DNA of 64,000 nt from Palsa-506 sp963786975 (lineage in GTDB: Bacteria > Actinomycetota > Actinomycetes > Streptosporangiales > Streptosporangiaceae). Positions 42,925-51,807 of the stretch are shown here, in pieces. The DNA is taken from positions 62,001 to 126,000 of the forward strand of contig CAWBBE010000002.1 of NCBI GenBank assembly GCA_963786975.1. Direction: 5' to 3'. The notes beneath the pieces were generated by a model, which worked only from the letters and a program-made list of their open reading frames with translations, made no database searches and was not told the DNA's origin. The position numbers and the translations under genes were made by a program. The number at the start of each line of letters is the position of its first letter. The stretch's first letter is position 1.

Positions 42925-44085
42925 TTAGGCAATCGGGCCGGACCGCGGGATCAGCTTCTGCGCGGTCGTCGAGCCCTCGAACCTCGATGTGGTGTTCTGG
43001 TAGGTGCCGACGTTGGACTTGGTGACGAAGGTCAGCCCGGTGTTGGTCTCGGCCGGCGCCACCAGGCCGCCGGAGAGGTTGAACATGTACAGGGCGATGA
43101 CCGGCAGGAATCCCTGCAGGTACGGCTGCTGGTCGATGGTGAAGTCCAGGAAGCCGCCCTTGATCGACGACAGCGTCTGCGGGGTCAGGTCGAAACCGCC
43201 GGACGCTACCTTGCCCTGCAGGCTGTACTTCTTGATCATCGCGCCGACGGTCTGGGTCGAGCCGGCGTCAACGGCGAAGATGCCCTTGAGGGTGGACTTG
43301 TGCGCCAGGATGTAGGCATTGATCGTGGTGTTCTCCTGCGGCAGCTGGGCACCCGAGGTCACCGAGGTGAAGTTGATGCTCTTGCCGGAGGCCTTGATCG
43401 CGGACTTGGCGCCGTCGATGCGCGGCTGGATGTTCGACGCGCCCGGCGTGGCGATGAAGCCGACCGCATCACCGCCGTTGGCCATCGCCGGGGCCGCCAC
43501 GATCCGCTGGCCGAGGGCCTGGCCCGACGCGAAGAGATCCTGGCCGATGTAGGCCAGCCGGTTGGTTCCGGGATCGCTGGGGGCATTGCCGTCGGCGTTG
43601 TACGAGACGACCGGGATACCCGCGTTCATCGCCTTGGACGTCGGGGTGGTGAAGGCCGTCGCGCTGATCACCGCCACCGCTATCCCGTTCGCACCCGCCG
43701 AGATCGCCGACTGCATCGCGCTAACCATCTGCGGCACGTTCGAGTCTGCCGAGCCGGTCCAGGAGGGCTTGGGGATGCCGAGCAGCGCGGCGGCGTCTTG
43801 CAGCCCGTACTGGGTGGGCACGAAGAACGGGTTCGTCGTGACGTGGTTGACGAAGGTGAACTTCCACGGCGGGGTCTTCGGGAAGTTGCCGGCCGTGCCC
43901 GCCGCAGCGCTAGTCGAGGACGAGGGCGAGGCGGTGCCGCTGGACGAGCAGGCGGCGAGCAGCGCGGACGCCGCCGCGGTGGCGCTGACCAGCCCGGTGC
44001 CCTGCAGCAGGCGGCGGCGGGTCGGCCCGTCCTTCATGTTGAGAGTTTCGACTGCTTCTTCGACCTTGGGATCGACTTTGTCCAT
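42925..44085 (-). CDS. Sugar-binding lipoprotein of the ABC transporter
   Basis: This 386-residue protein has an N-terminal twin-arginine signal (TRRRLLQGTG, residues 22-31) with a lipobox ALLAAC (C46), then a periplasmic-binding-protein type 1 domain (Peripla_BP_4) with FTFVNHVTTNPFFVPTQYG, NGIAVAVISATAFT, VVSYNADGNAPS, and ILAHKSTLKGIFAVDAGSTQT. The presence of an RR-signal suggests folding before export. GGAGG precedes the ATG by 7 bases. It is the promoter-proximal gene of the transporter/galT/galK operon, with a perfect palindrome about 330 bases upstream. The exact sugar is inferred from galT and galK. Confidence 0.92.
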   Translation of the reverse strand: MDKVDPKVEEAVETLNMKDGPTRRRLLQGTGLVSATAAASALLAACSSSGTASPSSSTSAAAGTAGNFPKTPPWKFTFVNHVTTNPFFVPTQYGLQDAAALLGIPKPSWTGSADSNVPQMVSAMQSAISAGANGIAVAVISATAFTTPTSKAMNAGIPVVSYNADGNAPSDPGTNRLAYIGQDLFASGQALGQRIVAAPAMANGGDAVGFIATPGASNIQPRIDGAKSAIKASGKSINFTSVTSGAQLPQENTTINAYILAHKSTLKGIFAVDAGSTQTVGAMIKKYSLQGKVASGGFDLTPQTLSSIKGGFLDFTIDQQPYLQGFLPVIALYMFNLSGGLVAPAETNTGLTFVTKSNVGTYQNTTSRFEGSTTAQKLIPRSGPIA

Positions 44086-44595
44086 TGCAAGACCTCCGGA
44101 TCATTTCCTCGGGACAGAACGCTGCCCCACGTCGTGCCGGGCTGCCTGCCCCGGGATGATGACGAGCCCCCCGCCATTGGCAGCTGGCCGCGTCGTTGCG
44201 CACTGCCGGGCGGAAGCCTGGATCTTGGCCATCGAGGGCCGGCCAGCGATGCCGTCGCTCATGGCCACCTGACTTCCTGTCTCGTGGCTGTCCGTCGGGA
44301 ATCCGCATGCGGCCGGGCATCGACGGCGCTGTCCGGTGCTCTGCCGCAGCCGACCGCTGGGCGGGTGGCGCCAGGCCGGCCGACGCGACCTGACTGGCAG
44401 GACGCACGGTCCATTGTGAGCGCTCACACGCTTGCCCGCTCGATAACAACAAAGCTGTGATGCCATAAGCTAGAACAGACAGACTTGATCGTCAATGAAC
44501 AACTCTCACCAGATACGAACATGTGATACTGACGTCCTGACCAGCGCCGGGCAGCGCAGGCACATTGCCTGTTCGCGGTGCGGGAAGGCCGGGGA
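44086..44595. promoter_or_regulatory. Divergent control region between the sugar operon and deoR
   Basis: This 510-base region has no supported gene. It carries the palindrome at 44415-44428 and, 12 bases further toward deoR, CGATAACAA (44441-44449), whose inverse TTGTTATCG equals the left half of the site upstream of lacI. The part from 44435 to 44530 is AT-richer and probably holds the divergent promoters. The 300 bases nearest the binding-protein gene would be an unusually long leader. Confidence 0.6.
44412..44428 (-). promoter_or_regulatory. Perfect LacI-type operator of the sugar ABC/gal operon
   Basis: The minus strand reads TGTGAGCGCTCACAATG; its first 14 bases are a perfect palindrome. 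The identical 17 bases, in the same orientation relative to the gene, occur at 60849-60865 before the secreted epimerase. CACAAT may double as a -10 box. This is the hallmark of LacI-family operators with a central CG. Confidence 0.75.
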
Positions 44596-45393
44596 ATGCT
44601 CGCCAAGCACCGGCAGTCGCTGATCCTGCAGGATGTCCGCCGCGCGGGCAGCGCACGGGTCAGCGACCTGACCCAGCGGCTTGGCGTCTCAGACATGACG
44701 ATCCGGCGTGACCTGGAGGTGCTCGCCAGGGCCGGGCTGATCGAGAAGGTGCACGGCGGTGCCGTGCTGCCCGGCGTGCCGAGCAGCCACGAGCCGGGCT
44801 TCGACGCCAAGTCCGTGCTGCAGCGGCCAGAGAAGGAAGCGATCGCGAAGGCGGCAGCCGCCCTGGTTACCCCCGGCACCGCGATCGCGCTCTCGGCCGG
44901 CACTACCACCTTCGAACTGGCCAGGCACCTTCGCGATATTCCCCGGCTGACGGTAGTGACAAACTCCGTCCGGGCGGCCAGCCTGATGGAGGGCGACAGG
45001 ACGGCCGGCGGCGGGGCGGCCCGGTCCGCGGTGATCCTCACCGGCGGCGTGCGGACGCCGTCCGACGCCCTGGTCGGCCCGATCGCCGACCTGGTGATCC
45101 GGTCGCTGCATTTCGACCTGCTCTTCATCGGCTGCCACGGCATCGAGCCGGCGGCCGGGCTGACCACGCCCAACCTGGCGGAATCGGAGACGAACCGGGC
45201 GTTCGTGCACTCAGCTCGCCGGGTCACGGCCATCGCCGATCACACCAAGTGGGGGATGGTCGGCCTGAGCTCCTTCGCCGACCTGGACGACGTCGACACC
45301 CTGATCACCGACAGCCAGCTGCCCGCCGAGGCGCGCACGCTGCTGTCCGACCGGGTCGGCGAGCTCGTGATCGCGGACGGCGAGCCCGGCTAG
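44596..45393 (+). CDS. DeoR-family transcriptional regulator
   Basis: This 265-residue protein has the DeoR winged helix (MLAKHRQSLILQDVRRAGSA, then DLTQRLGVSDMTIRRDLEVLA) and the phosphosugar-sensing domain with VTPGTAIALSAGTTTFELARHL, LTVVTNSVRAA, ILTGGVRTPSDALVGP, and VTAIADHTKWGMVGL. GGGAAGG lies 7 bases before the ATG at 44596; a GTG at 44578 is also in frame. It is divergent from the sugar operon and is likely to control it in response to a phosphorylated sugar, perhaps together with a LacI regulator. Confidence 0.92.
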   Translation: MLAKHRQSLILQDVRRAGSARVSDLTQRLGVSDMTIRRDLEVLARAGLIEKVHGGAVLPGVPSSHEPGFDAKSVLQRPEKEAIAKAAAALVTPGTAIALSAGTTTFELARHLRDIPRLTVVTNSVRAASLMEGDRTAGGGAARSAVILTGGVRTPSDALVGPIADLVIRSLHFDLLFIGCHGIEPAAGLTTPNLAESETNRAFVHSARRVTAIADHTKWGMVGLSSFADLDDVDTLITDSQLPAEARTLLSDRVGELVIADGEPG

Positions 45394-45427
45394 GCAGGCA
45401 GGCCCCGGCCGGCCCAGGCCCGGCCTA

Positions 45428-45612
45428 TCCAGGCCGGCCGGGCCATCGCCCAGGCCAGGCGATCCTCCCCGGAACAGGCCCGGGCCAAGCGCCCGGGCGA
45501 GGCATCCGGCCCCCGGTAACAGGCCCGGGCGAAGGGCCCGAGGCCGGGCACCCGGCGCCCGGAACAGGCCCTGGCCAAGCGCCCGGGCCGGGCCATCCGG
45601 CTCCGGACCGGG
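45428..45612. repeat. 45-bp tandem repeat between convergent deoR and ispG
   Basis: AACAGGCCC(G/T)GGCCAAGCG-like units begin at 45473, 45518 and 45563, an exact 45-bp period with about three units plus decayed flanks. It fills the 219-base gap between two convergent genes. Each unit is rich in CCCGGGC and could fold, so it may also act as a terminator. Confidence 0.8.
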
Positions 45613-46761
45613 CTACCCGGCGGCTGAGCCGTCCGCGGGCTCCATCGCGGCGGCGAGCTTCATGGCCTCCTCGATCAGGGTCTCCACGATCTGCGACTCG
45701 GGCACCGTCTTGATCACCTCGCCCTTGACGAAGATCTGGCCCTTGCCGTTGCCCGAGGCGACGCCGAGATCGGCCTCCCGCGCCTCGCCAGGACCGTTGA
45801 CGACGCAGCCCATCACCGCGACCCGCAGCGGGATGTCCAGCCCGTCCAGCGCCGCGGTCACCTGGTCGGCGAGGGTATAGACGTCCACCTGGGCACGCCC
45901 GCAGGACGGGCAGGAAACGATCTCCAGGCCGCGGTCGCGCAGCCCGAGCGACTCCAGGATCGCGGCGCCGACCTTGACCTCCTCGACCGGCGGCGCGGAC
46001 AGCGATACCCGGATGGTGTCGCCGATCCCCTCGGCGAGCAGCGCGCCGAACGCCACTGCCGACTTGACCGTGCCCTGGAACGCCGGGCCCGCCTCGGTGA
46101 CGCCCAGATGCAGCGGGTAGTCGCACCGCTGGGCGAGCAGCCGGTAGGCGTTGATCATGATGACCGGGTCATGGTGCTTCACCGAGATCTTGATGTCGGT
46201 GAAGCCGTGCTCCTCGAACAGCGAGCATTCCCATAGTGCCGACTCGACCAGCGCCTCCGGGGTGGCCCGGCCGTACTTGGCCAGCAGCCGCTTGTCCAGC
46301 GAGCCGGCGTTCACGCCGATCCGGATCGGCACCCCGGCATCCCGGGCCGCGGCGGCGATGTCGGCGACCTTGTCGTCGAACGCCTTGATGTTGCCGGGGT
46401 TCACCCGGACCGCGGCGCAGCCCGCGTCGATCGCCGCGAACACGTACTTCGGCTGGAAGTGGATATCGGCGATCACCGGGATCTGGGACTTGCGCGCTAT
46501 CTCGGGCAGCGCGTCGGCGTCGTCCTGCGACGGCACGGCCACCCGGACAATCTGGCAGCCGGTCGCGGTCAGCTCCGCGATCTGCTGGAGCGTGGCGTTG
46601 ACGTCCGCGGTCACCGTCGTCGTCATCGACTGGACGGATACCGGGGCGCCGCCGCCGACCGGGACCGCATGCCGGCCCTTGCCCACCATGATCTGGCGGG
46701 ATTTACGGCGCGGCGCGAGCGGCTCAGGCGGGAGCTGCGGCAGGCCAAGATCGACAGTCAT
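45613..46761 (-). CDS. ispG: 4-hydroxy-3-methylbut-2-enyl-diphosphate synthase
   Basis: IspG (GcpE) is the [4Fe-4S] enzyme that makes HMBPP in the non-mevalonate isoprenoid pathway. The 382-residue protein has VSVQSMTTTVTADVNATLQQI, the TIM-barrel segment PVIADIHFQPKYVFAAIDAG, AVRVNPGNIKAF, and the cluster ligands in SCPSCGRAQVDVY plus MGCVVNGPGEAREADLG. Length is typical of the shorter bacterial form. It is the third gene of dxr-rseP-ispG, 64 bases after rseP. In most actinobacteria GNAT/DUF4081 and proS come next; here a repeat and deoR do. Confidence 0.96.
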   Translation of the reverse strand: MTVDLGLPQLPPEPLAPRRKSRQIMVGKGRHAVPVGGGAPVSVQSMTTTVTADVNATLQQIAELTATGCQIVRVAVPSQDDADALPEIARKSQIPVIADIHFQPKYVFAAIDAGCAAVRVNPGNIKAFDDKVADIAAAARDAGVPIRIGVNAGSLDKRLLAKYGRATPEALVESALWECSLFEEHGFTDIKISVKHHDPVIMINAYRLLAQRCDYPLHLGVTEAGPAFQGTVKSAVAFGALLAEGIGDTIRVSLSAPPVEEVKVGAAILESLGLRDRGLEIVSCPSCGRAQVDVYTLADQVTAALDGLDIPLRVAVMGCVVNGPGEAREADLGVASGNGKGQIFVKGEVIKTVPESQIVETLIEEAMKLAAAMEPADGSAAG

Positions 46762-46825
46762 GAAGATGATCGCCTCATCGCACGATAGTGACTCGGGTGG
46801 ACCGCGCTGATGGCACCGGAGGTGC

Positions 46826-48022
46826 TCATTGCACGATATGGATCGGATTGAAGATGTCAGCGGTGATCAGCAGCAGCCCGAACCCGACCAGCACGGCGAA
46901 GACGCCGATGCTGACCGGCACCAGCTTGCGCATGTCCACCAGGCCGGGGTCGGGCCTGCCGCGCAGCCTGGCCAGCCAGGCCCTGGCCCGCTCGTAGATG
47001 ACCACGGCGAGGTGGCCGCCATCCAGCGGCAGCAGCGGCAGCAGGTTGAAGGCGCCGACGAAGATGTTCAGCGAGATGATGATCAGCAGCACGTAGGCTA
47101 CCTTGATCTTCCAGCTGTCCTTCGCCGCGACCACCTGGGCGGTGATGCCGCCGACGCCGACCACGCTGGACACCTGGCCGGCCGGCGTGTGCGCCCGGTC
47201 CTTGGCGAACAGGTCCGGGATCGCGGCCGGCAGGTGCCCGACCGCGGTGACCGAGCCGGACAGCACCTGGCCGAACGTGGATCCGGCGTAGGTCACCGCG
47301 CTCAGCGGGCCGAGCCGCTGGAAGGTGGCGGCGTTCCCGATTCCGATGTAGGCCCCGTTGCGACCGGTGACCTGCGCCGGGACCACGTGCAGCACGAGCT
47401 GGTGGCCGCTGCGCAGCACGGTGATGGCCACCGGCTTGCCCACCGGCTGTGCCCGGATGGCCGCGCCGAGCTGCGTCCAGTTGCGCACCCGGGTGCCGGC
47501 GATGGCGACGATCTTGTCGCCGTTGCGGATCCCCGCCGCCCTGGCCGGGGACGGCGGGGCGCCCTGCGGGCACGTTCCTTTGTTGAAGGCCGTCACGGTG
47601 GCCGGGATGCAGTTGCTGACCGTGCCGATCTTCGTCGTGTTGTCGCTCGCCAGCCCGATCCCCACCGCCAGCACGATCAGCAGCACGAACGCGAGCGCGA
47701 AATGCATGAAAGACCCGGCTGCCAGCACGATCGCCCGCTGCCAGCCAGGCTGCCTGCGGAACGAGCGCGGCTCGTCGACCGGATCGACATCCTCCAGCGC
47801 CGTCATGCCGGTGATCTTCACGAAGCCGCCGAACGGCAGCGCCTTGACGCCGTACTCCGTCTCGCCCTTCCGGCGTGACCAGATCGTCTGCCCGAAGCCC
47901 ACGAAGAACTGGGTCACCTTCATGTGGAACTTCTTGGCGGTGGCGAAGTGACCAGCCTCGTGCAGCATGATCGAGATGAGCAGCGCGGCCACGAAAATGA
48001 CCCAGCCAAGCAACAGGCTCAT
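46826..48022 (-). CDS. rseP: Site-2 intramembrane zinc metalloprotease (RseP/Rip1 family)
   Basis: This 398-residue M50 protease has the zinc motif HEAGH in its first membrane helix (H21-E22-H25), a PDZ domain (about residues 165-250) with ARAAGIRNGDKIVAIAGTRV, and the third-ligand motif NLLPLLPLDGGHLAVV in the third helix. Homologues cut anti-sigma factors and other single-pass proteins within the membrane (Rip1 in mycobacteria). It lies between dxr and ispG, the conserved actinobacterial order. A 19-bp tandem duplication stands just upstream. Confidence 0.94.
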   Translation of the reverse strand: MSLLLGWVIFVAALLISIMLHEAGHFATAKKFHMKVTQFFVGFGQTIWSRRKGETEYGVKALPFGGFVKITGMTALEDVDPVDEPRSFRRQPGWQRAIVLAAGSFMHFALAFVLLIVLAVGIGLASDNTTKIGTVSNCIPATVTAFNKGTCPQGAPPSPARAAGIRNGDKIVAIAGTRVRNWTQLGAAIRAQPVGKPVAITVLRSGHQLVLHVVPAQVTGRNGAYIGIGNAATFQRLGPLSAVTYAGSTFGQVLSGSVTAVGHLPAAIPDLFAKDRAHTPAGQVSSVVGVGGITAQVVAAKDSWKIKVAYVLLIIISLNIFVGAFNLLPLLPLDGGHLAVVIYERARAWLARLRGRPDPGLVDMRKLVPVSIGVFAVLVGFGLLLITADIFNPIHIVQ

Positions 48023-48035
48023 CCGGCCGCCTCTC

Positions 48036-48073
48036 TGCTCTCAGGTATCCCCGGTGCTCTCAGGTATCCCCGG
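48036..48073. repeat. 19-bp perfect tandem duplication in the rseP leader
   Basis: TGCTCTCAGGTATCCCCGG occurs at 48036-48054 and is repeated at once, without change, at 48055-48073. It lies 14 bases upstream of the rseP start and within the 80-base dxr-rseP spacer, so it is part of the rseP leader. Confidence 0.95.
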
Positions 48074-48102
48074 CTCCCATGTGTCCCGCGCACGGTGTCA
48101 GG

Positions 48103-49320
48103 CTAGCCGCGGGGCCCCGTTCCCGTCAGTTCGCGCGCGCGGTCCCTCGCCCAGTGATCCGCGGCGAGCACGTCCTCGATCGTCACGGCGTCCCGGCCGG
48201 AACCGTCATGCTCAGAGACTACCCGGGCAACCGTATCGACGATCCCGGTGAACTGGATGCGGCCGGCCAGGAACGCATCGACGCATTCCTCGTTCGCCGC
48301 GTTGTAGGCGGCCGGGGCAGCGCCGCCGGCCAGGCCGGCCTGCCGGGCCAGCGCGACCGCGGGGAAGGCCCCGGCGTCCAGCGGCTCGAACGTCCAGGTG
48401 TGCGACGCGGTCCAGTCGATGGCCGGCGCCGCGGCGGCTACCCGGCTAGGCCAGCCGAGCGCCAGCGCGATCGGGATCCGCATGTCCGGCGGGCTGGCCT
48501 GGGCGATCGTGGAACCGTCGGTGAACTCCACCATGGAGTGCACCACCGACTGCCGGTGCACCACGACCTCGATGCGGTCGAACCCGATGCCGAAGAGCAG
48601 GTGCGCCTCGATTAGCTCAAGCCCCTTGTTGACCAGCGTGGCGGAGTTGATCGTGACCAGCGGGCCCATGTCCCAGGTGGGATGCGCCAGCGCCTGCTCC
48701 GGGGTGACATCGCCAAGCTCGGCCCGGCTGCGGTGCAGGAACGGGCCGCCGCTCGCGGTCAGCACCAGCCGCCCGACCTCATCGGGGTTGCCGCCGCGCA
48801 GGCACTGGGCGATCGCGGAGTGCTCGGAGTCCACCGGCACTATCTGGCCGGGCGCGGCCCGCGCCGTCACCAGCGGGCCGCCCATGATCAGCGACTCCTT
48901 GTTGGCCAGCGCGAGCACCCGGCCGGCGTCCAGCGCGGCCAGCGTGGCGGCCAGCCCGACGGCGCCGGTCACCGCGTTCAGCACGATGTCGCAGGGCCAG
49001 GCTGCCACTTCGGCGACCGCGTCCGGCCCGGCCAGGATCTTCGGCAGCTGCCCGGCCGCCAGCCCCAGCGTCGCGGCCTGCGCGGTCACCGCTAGCTGCA
49101 GGTCGGCGGCGGCGCTGTCCCTGGCGACCGCCACCACTTCGGCACCGAACTCCAGCGCCTGGCTGGCCAGCAGGCCCGGGTTGCCGCCGCCTGCGGCCAG
49201 GCCGGCTACCCGGAACCGGCCCGGGTTGCGCCGGATGATGTCCGTGGCCTGGGTGCCGATCGACCCGGTCGAGCCAAGCAGCACGATGTCACGGCGGGGC
49301 GGTTTCGCTGGCTCCTGCAT
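48103..49320 (-). CDS. dxr: 1-deoxy-D-xylulose 5-phosphate reductoisomerase
   Basis: Dxr makes 2-C-methyl-D-erythritol 4-phosphate, the first committed step of the non-mevalonate pathway and the fosmidomycin target. The 405-residue protein has the NADPH motif LLGSTGSIGTQATDII, ALANKESLIMGG, the metal-site PVDSEHSAIAQCL, LTASGGPFLHRS, and HPTWDMGPLVTINSATLVNKGLE. Length is normal. It heads the dxr-rseP-ispG group. Upstream, 342 bases of repeat-poor spacer separate it from the divergent GH59 gene. Confidence 0.96.
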   Translation of the reverse strand: MQEPAKPPRRDIVLLGSTGSIGTQATDIIRRNPGRFRVAGLAAGGGNPGLLASQALEFGAEVVAVARDSAAADLQLAVTAQAATLGLAAGQLPKILAGPDAVAEVAAWPCDIVLNAVTGAVGLAATLAALDAGRVLALANKESLIMGGPLVTARAAPGQIVPVDSEHSAIAQCLRGGNPDEVGRLVLTASGGPFLHRSRAELGDVTPEQALAHPTWDMGPLVTINSATLVNKGLELIEAHLLFGIGFDRIEVVVHRQSVVHSMVEFTDGSTIAQASPPDMRIPIALALGWPSRVAAAAPAIDWTASHTWTFEPLDAGAFPAVALARQAGLAGGAAPAAYNAANEECVDAFLAGRIQFTGIVDTVARVVSEHDGSGRDAVTIEDVLAADHWARDRARELTGTGPRG

Positions 49321-49662
49321 CCCGCCATTCTGCTCCGCCGCCGTCGGCAGCCGTCAGCCGCACCATGATCGCCCGACGCTAGCCAGCTGGCCAGTGCCCG
49401 GCCAGTAGCCCGGTGCGGGTACCGGAGCCGCCATTCCCGGCCACCGGCGCGGCCAGCCGTCGGGCGGCCGAGCCGCTGGCCGGCCGGGCCGGCCAGCCGG
49501 CCAGGCCAGCCAGCCGGCATCCGGCAGTTTGAGCCCTTGTCCCGGGCCCGTATCGTGCCAGGTGGATTTGTATCGTGTCATTTGGCTGTTAGCATGGCGG
49601 CAATTGTTGATCTTGCGGCGAGACGGGGTACTGGCGGAGATAGCGCCAGGAGAGACGGCGCA
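49321..49662. promoter_or_regulatory. Divergent spacer dxr/GH59 with a 20-bp-spaced direct repeat
   Basis: No gene is seen. The left 200 bases are rich in GGCCGGCC-type words. Near the GH59 gene GTATCGTGCCA (49550-49560) and GTATCGTGTCA (49570-49580) form a direct repeat with a 20-bp period, two helical turns, which suits an activator or repressor binding twice on one DNA face. An AT-richer tract follows. Confidence 0.4.
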
Positions 49663-51807
49663 GTGAAGGGGACGATCGCGGCGACGGCGGCGGTGTACTT
49701 CTCGTTACTGGCCAGCAGCGGGCCGGCCAGCGGCGCACTGGTGCCGGCCGGTACCTCAGCGGCGGCCGGCGGCGCGGCGCCGGCGACCAGCAGCGCAGTG
49801 CCAGTGACTGCCATCCGCGTTGACGGCGATGGCGGGGCGCGCAGGTACGACGGCACTGGCGCGATCCTGGGCGGCGGCGGCAACGCGAGGTACCTGGAGG
49901 ACTATCCAGCGGCTCAGCGGGCGCAGATCCTGGACTACCTGTTCAAGCCTGGCTACGGGGCGTCGCTGCAGCTGCTGAAGCTGGAGATCGGCGGTGACGG
50001 GAATTCCTCGGACGGAGCCGAGCCGAGCGTGCAGCATGCGGCCGGGGACATCAACTGCGACGCCGGATACGAGTTCGCGATCGCCCGGCAGGCCGTCACG
50101 CGCAATCCCCGGCTGAAGCTGTACGGCCTGCAGTGGGGCGCGCCCGGCTGGGTGGGCAGGAACGGATCGTTGTTCACCAGCGCCGACATCAGGTACCTGC
50201 TCGGCTGGCTTGGCTGCACCCGGCGGCACGACCTCACAGTCAGCTACCTGGGCGGCTGGAACGAGCGGGACCATCATGGCAATGGCGGCTGGTACCGCAG
50301 GCTCCGCGCGGCGCTGGACGCGGGCGGCTTCGGCGGCGTGCGGATCGTGGCCGGCGACAGCGGCCTGGCCAGCAACCGCTTCAGCTGGGAGTACCCGGCC
50401 AGCCGGGCCGTCGCGATCATGGGCGCGCACAATAACTGCGGTCGGCGGACCGGGGGCCGCGGGCCGCGGACCCGATGCACCAGCACCGGCGCGGCACGGA
50501 AGTCCGGAAAGCCCTTGTGGGCCAGCGAGCTCGGCGCGATGGACGCCGGGGCGCAATCTGGCTGCCATTCGCCCTGCGCCCCGGCGATGGATCGCGCGTT
50601 CACCCGTGAGTATATCGACGCCAGAGTGACCGGGGTGCTGACGTGGCCGGCCATCGACTCGATGCCGGCCGCCGCCTTGCCGTATGAGAACCGCGGCCTG
50701 CTGTCCGCGAAGCAGCCGTGGTCAGGCAGCTATCACGTCAACGCGATGACGTGGGCGATCGCGCAGATCACCCAGTTCGTCTCGCCGCCGACGGCGAGAA
50801 ACCCGGGCGGCTGGAGGTACGTCAATTCCGCCAGCGGCTACCTGCAGGGCCGGCGCGCCGACGGCTCCTACGTCACGCTGGTCCGCAGCACCCGGAACCA
50901 GTGGTCGACCATCATCGAGACCACCGCTGACGTTACCCGGTACCAGCGGGCCAGGTTCACCGTCACCGGCGGCGACGGGCTGGCCGGCCGGACCGTGCAC
51001 GTGTGGTCCAGCGACTTCTCCCGCTCGACCGGCGGCCCGGCCCGGTGGTTCGTGCGAGGGCCGGATATCAGGCCGGTCAACGGGAAGTTCACCCTGGCCA
51101 TCAGGCCCGGGTACGTCTACTCGCTCACCACCACGACCGGCCAGGGCAAGGGTACGGCGAGCGGTCCGGCGGCCCGCCCGCTGCCGCGCCCCTATCACAA
51201 CGGCCTGTCTGCCGGGCACGGCGAGCCGGCCATGCTCGCCGCCCAGGACGGCTCGTTCGAGCTGGCCCCGTGCCACGCCCCGGACGGCAGCACCACCTGC
51301 GCGGAGCAGACCACGCCCGCCAGGCCGACCCTGTGGGTCGACAGCGGCCAGCGCCATCCTTACGCAATCATCGGCAACAACTGGGCCAACTACGTCCTCA
51401 GTGTGGACGTCAGGCTCCCGCAGCCCGGCTCGGCCGGGCTGATCGGCCGCTATCACGCCAAGTCCGCCTCCCACGGCAGCTACGACGCATACGTCTTCAA
51501 TGCCAGCACGAACGGCACCTTCACCCTCAAGATCCGCAAGGGCGGCACCGCCGCCGACACCATCTCGGGGCAGCGCCAGCTCAAGCCCGCGACTACCATC
51601 GCGCTCAGCCACGGCCGGGCCCCGTTCGCCGCCGGCAGCTGGCACACCCTGTCGCTGTCGGTGTCCGGCACCGCGATCCGGGCCAGCATCGACGGCCGTG
51701 AGGTAACCAGCCGGACCGACTCCACCCTCGCCCGCGGCCTACCGGGCATCGAGACCGGCGGCTGGTACCCCGCGTACTTCTCCAACCTGACTGTAAGGAA
51801 GCCGTGA
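49663..51807 (+). CDS. Secreted GH59-family galactosidase (galactosylceramidase-like)
   Basis: GH59 enzymes remove terminal beta-galactose, best known from galactosylceramide. The GTG at 49663, with AGGAGA about 10 bases upstream, gives a signal peptide (TIAATAAVYFSLLASSGPASG). The catalytic domain has the family pattern YDGTGAILGGGGNARYLEDYP, KLEIGGDGNSSDGAEPS, LYGLQWGAPGW, the acid/base in GGWNERDHH (about E201) and the likely nucleophile in KPLWASELGAMDAG (about E289). The C-terminal 220 residues form a lectin-like domain with WVDSGQRHPYAIIGNNWANYV. At about 714 residues it has the full length of the family. It overlaps the DAHP synthase start. The substrate may be plant galactolipid or galactoside (inference). 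Confidence 0.88.
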   Translation: MKGTIAATAAVYFSLLASSGPASGALVPAGTSAAAGGAAPATSSAVPVTAIRVDGDGGARRYDGTGAILGGGGNARYLEDYPAAQRAQILDYLFKPGYGASLQLLKLEIGGDGNSSDGAEPSVQHAAGDINCDAGYEFAIARQAVTRNPRLKLYGLQWGAPGWVGRNGSLFTSADIRYLLGWLGCTRRHDLTVSYLGGWNERDHHGNGGWYRRLRAALDAGGFGGVRIVAGDSGLASNRFSWEYPASRAVAIMGAHNNCGRRTGGRGPRTRCTSTGAARKSGKPLWASELGAMDAGAQSGCHSPCAPAMDRAFTREYIDARVTGVLTWPAIDSMPAAALPYENRGLLSAKQPWSGSYHVNAMTWAIAQITQFVSPPTARNPGGWRYVNSASGYLQGRRADGSYVTLVRSTRNQWSTIIETTADVTRYQRARFTVTGGDGLAGRTVHVWSSDFSRSTGGPARWFVRGPDIRPVNGKFTLAIRPGYVYSLTTTTGQGKGTASGPAARPLPRPYHNGLSAGHGEPAMLAAQDGSFELAPCHAPDGSTTCAEQTTPARPTLWVDSGQRHPYAIIGNNWANYVLSVDVRLPQPGSAGLIGRYHAKSASHGSYDAYVFNASTNGTFTLKIRKGGTAADTISGQRQLKPATTIALSHGRAPFAAGSWHTLSLSVSGTAIRASIDGREVTSRTDSTLARGLPGIETGGWYPAYFSNLTVRKP

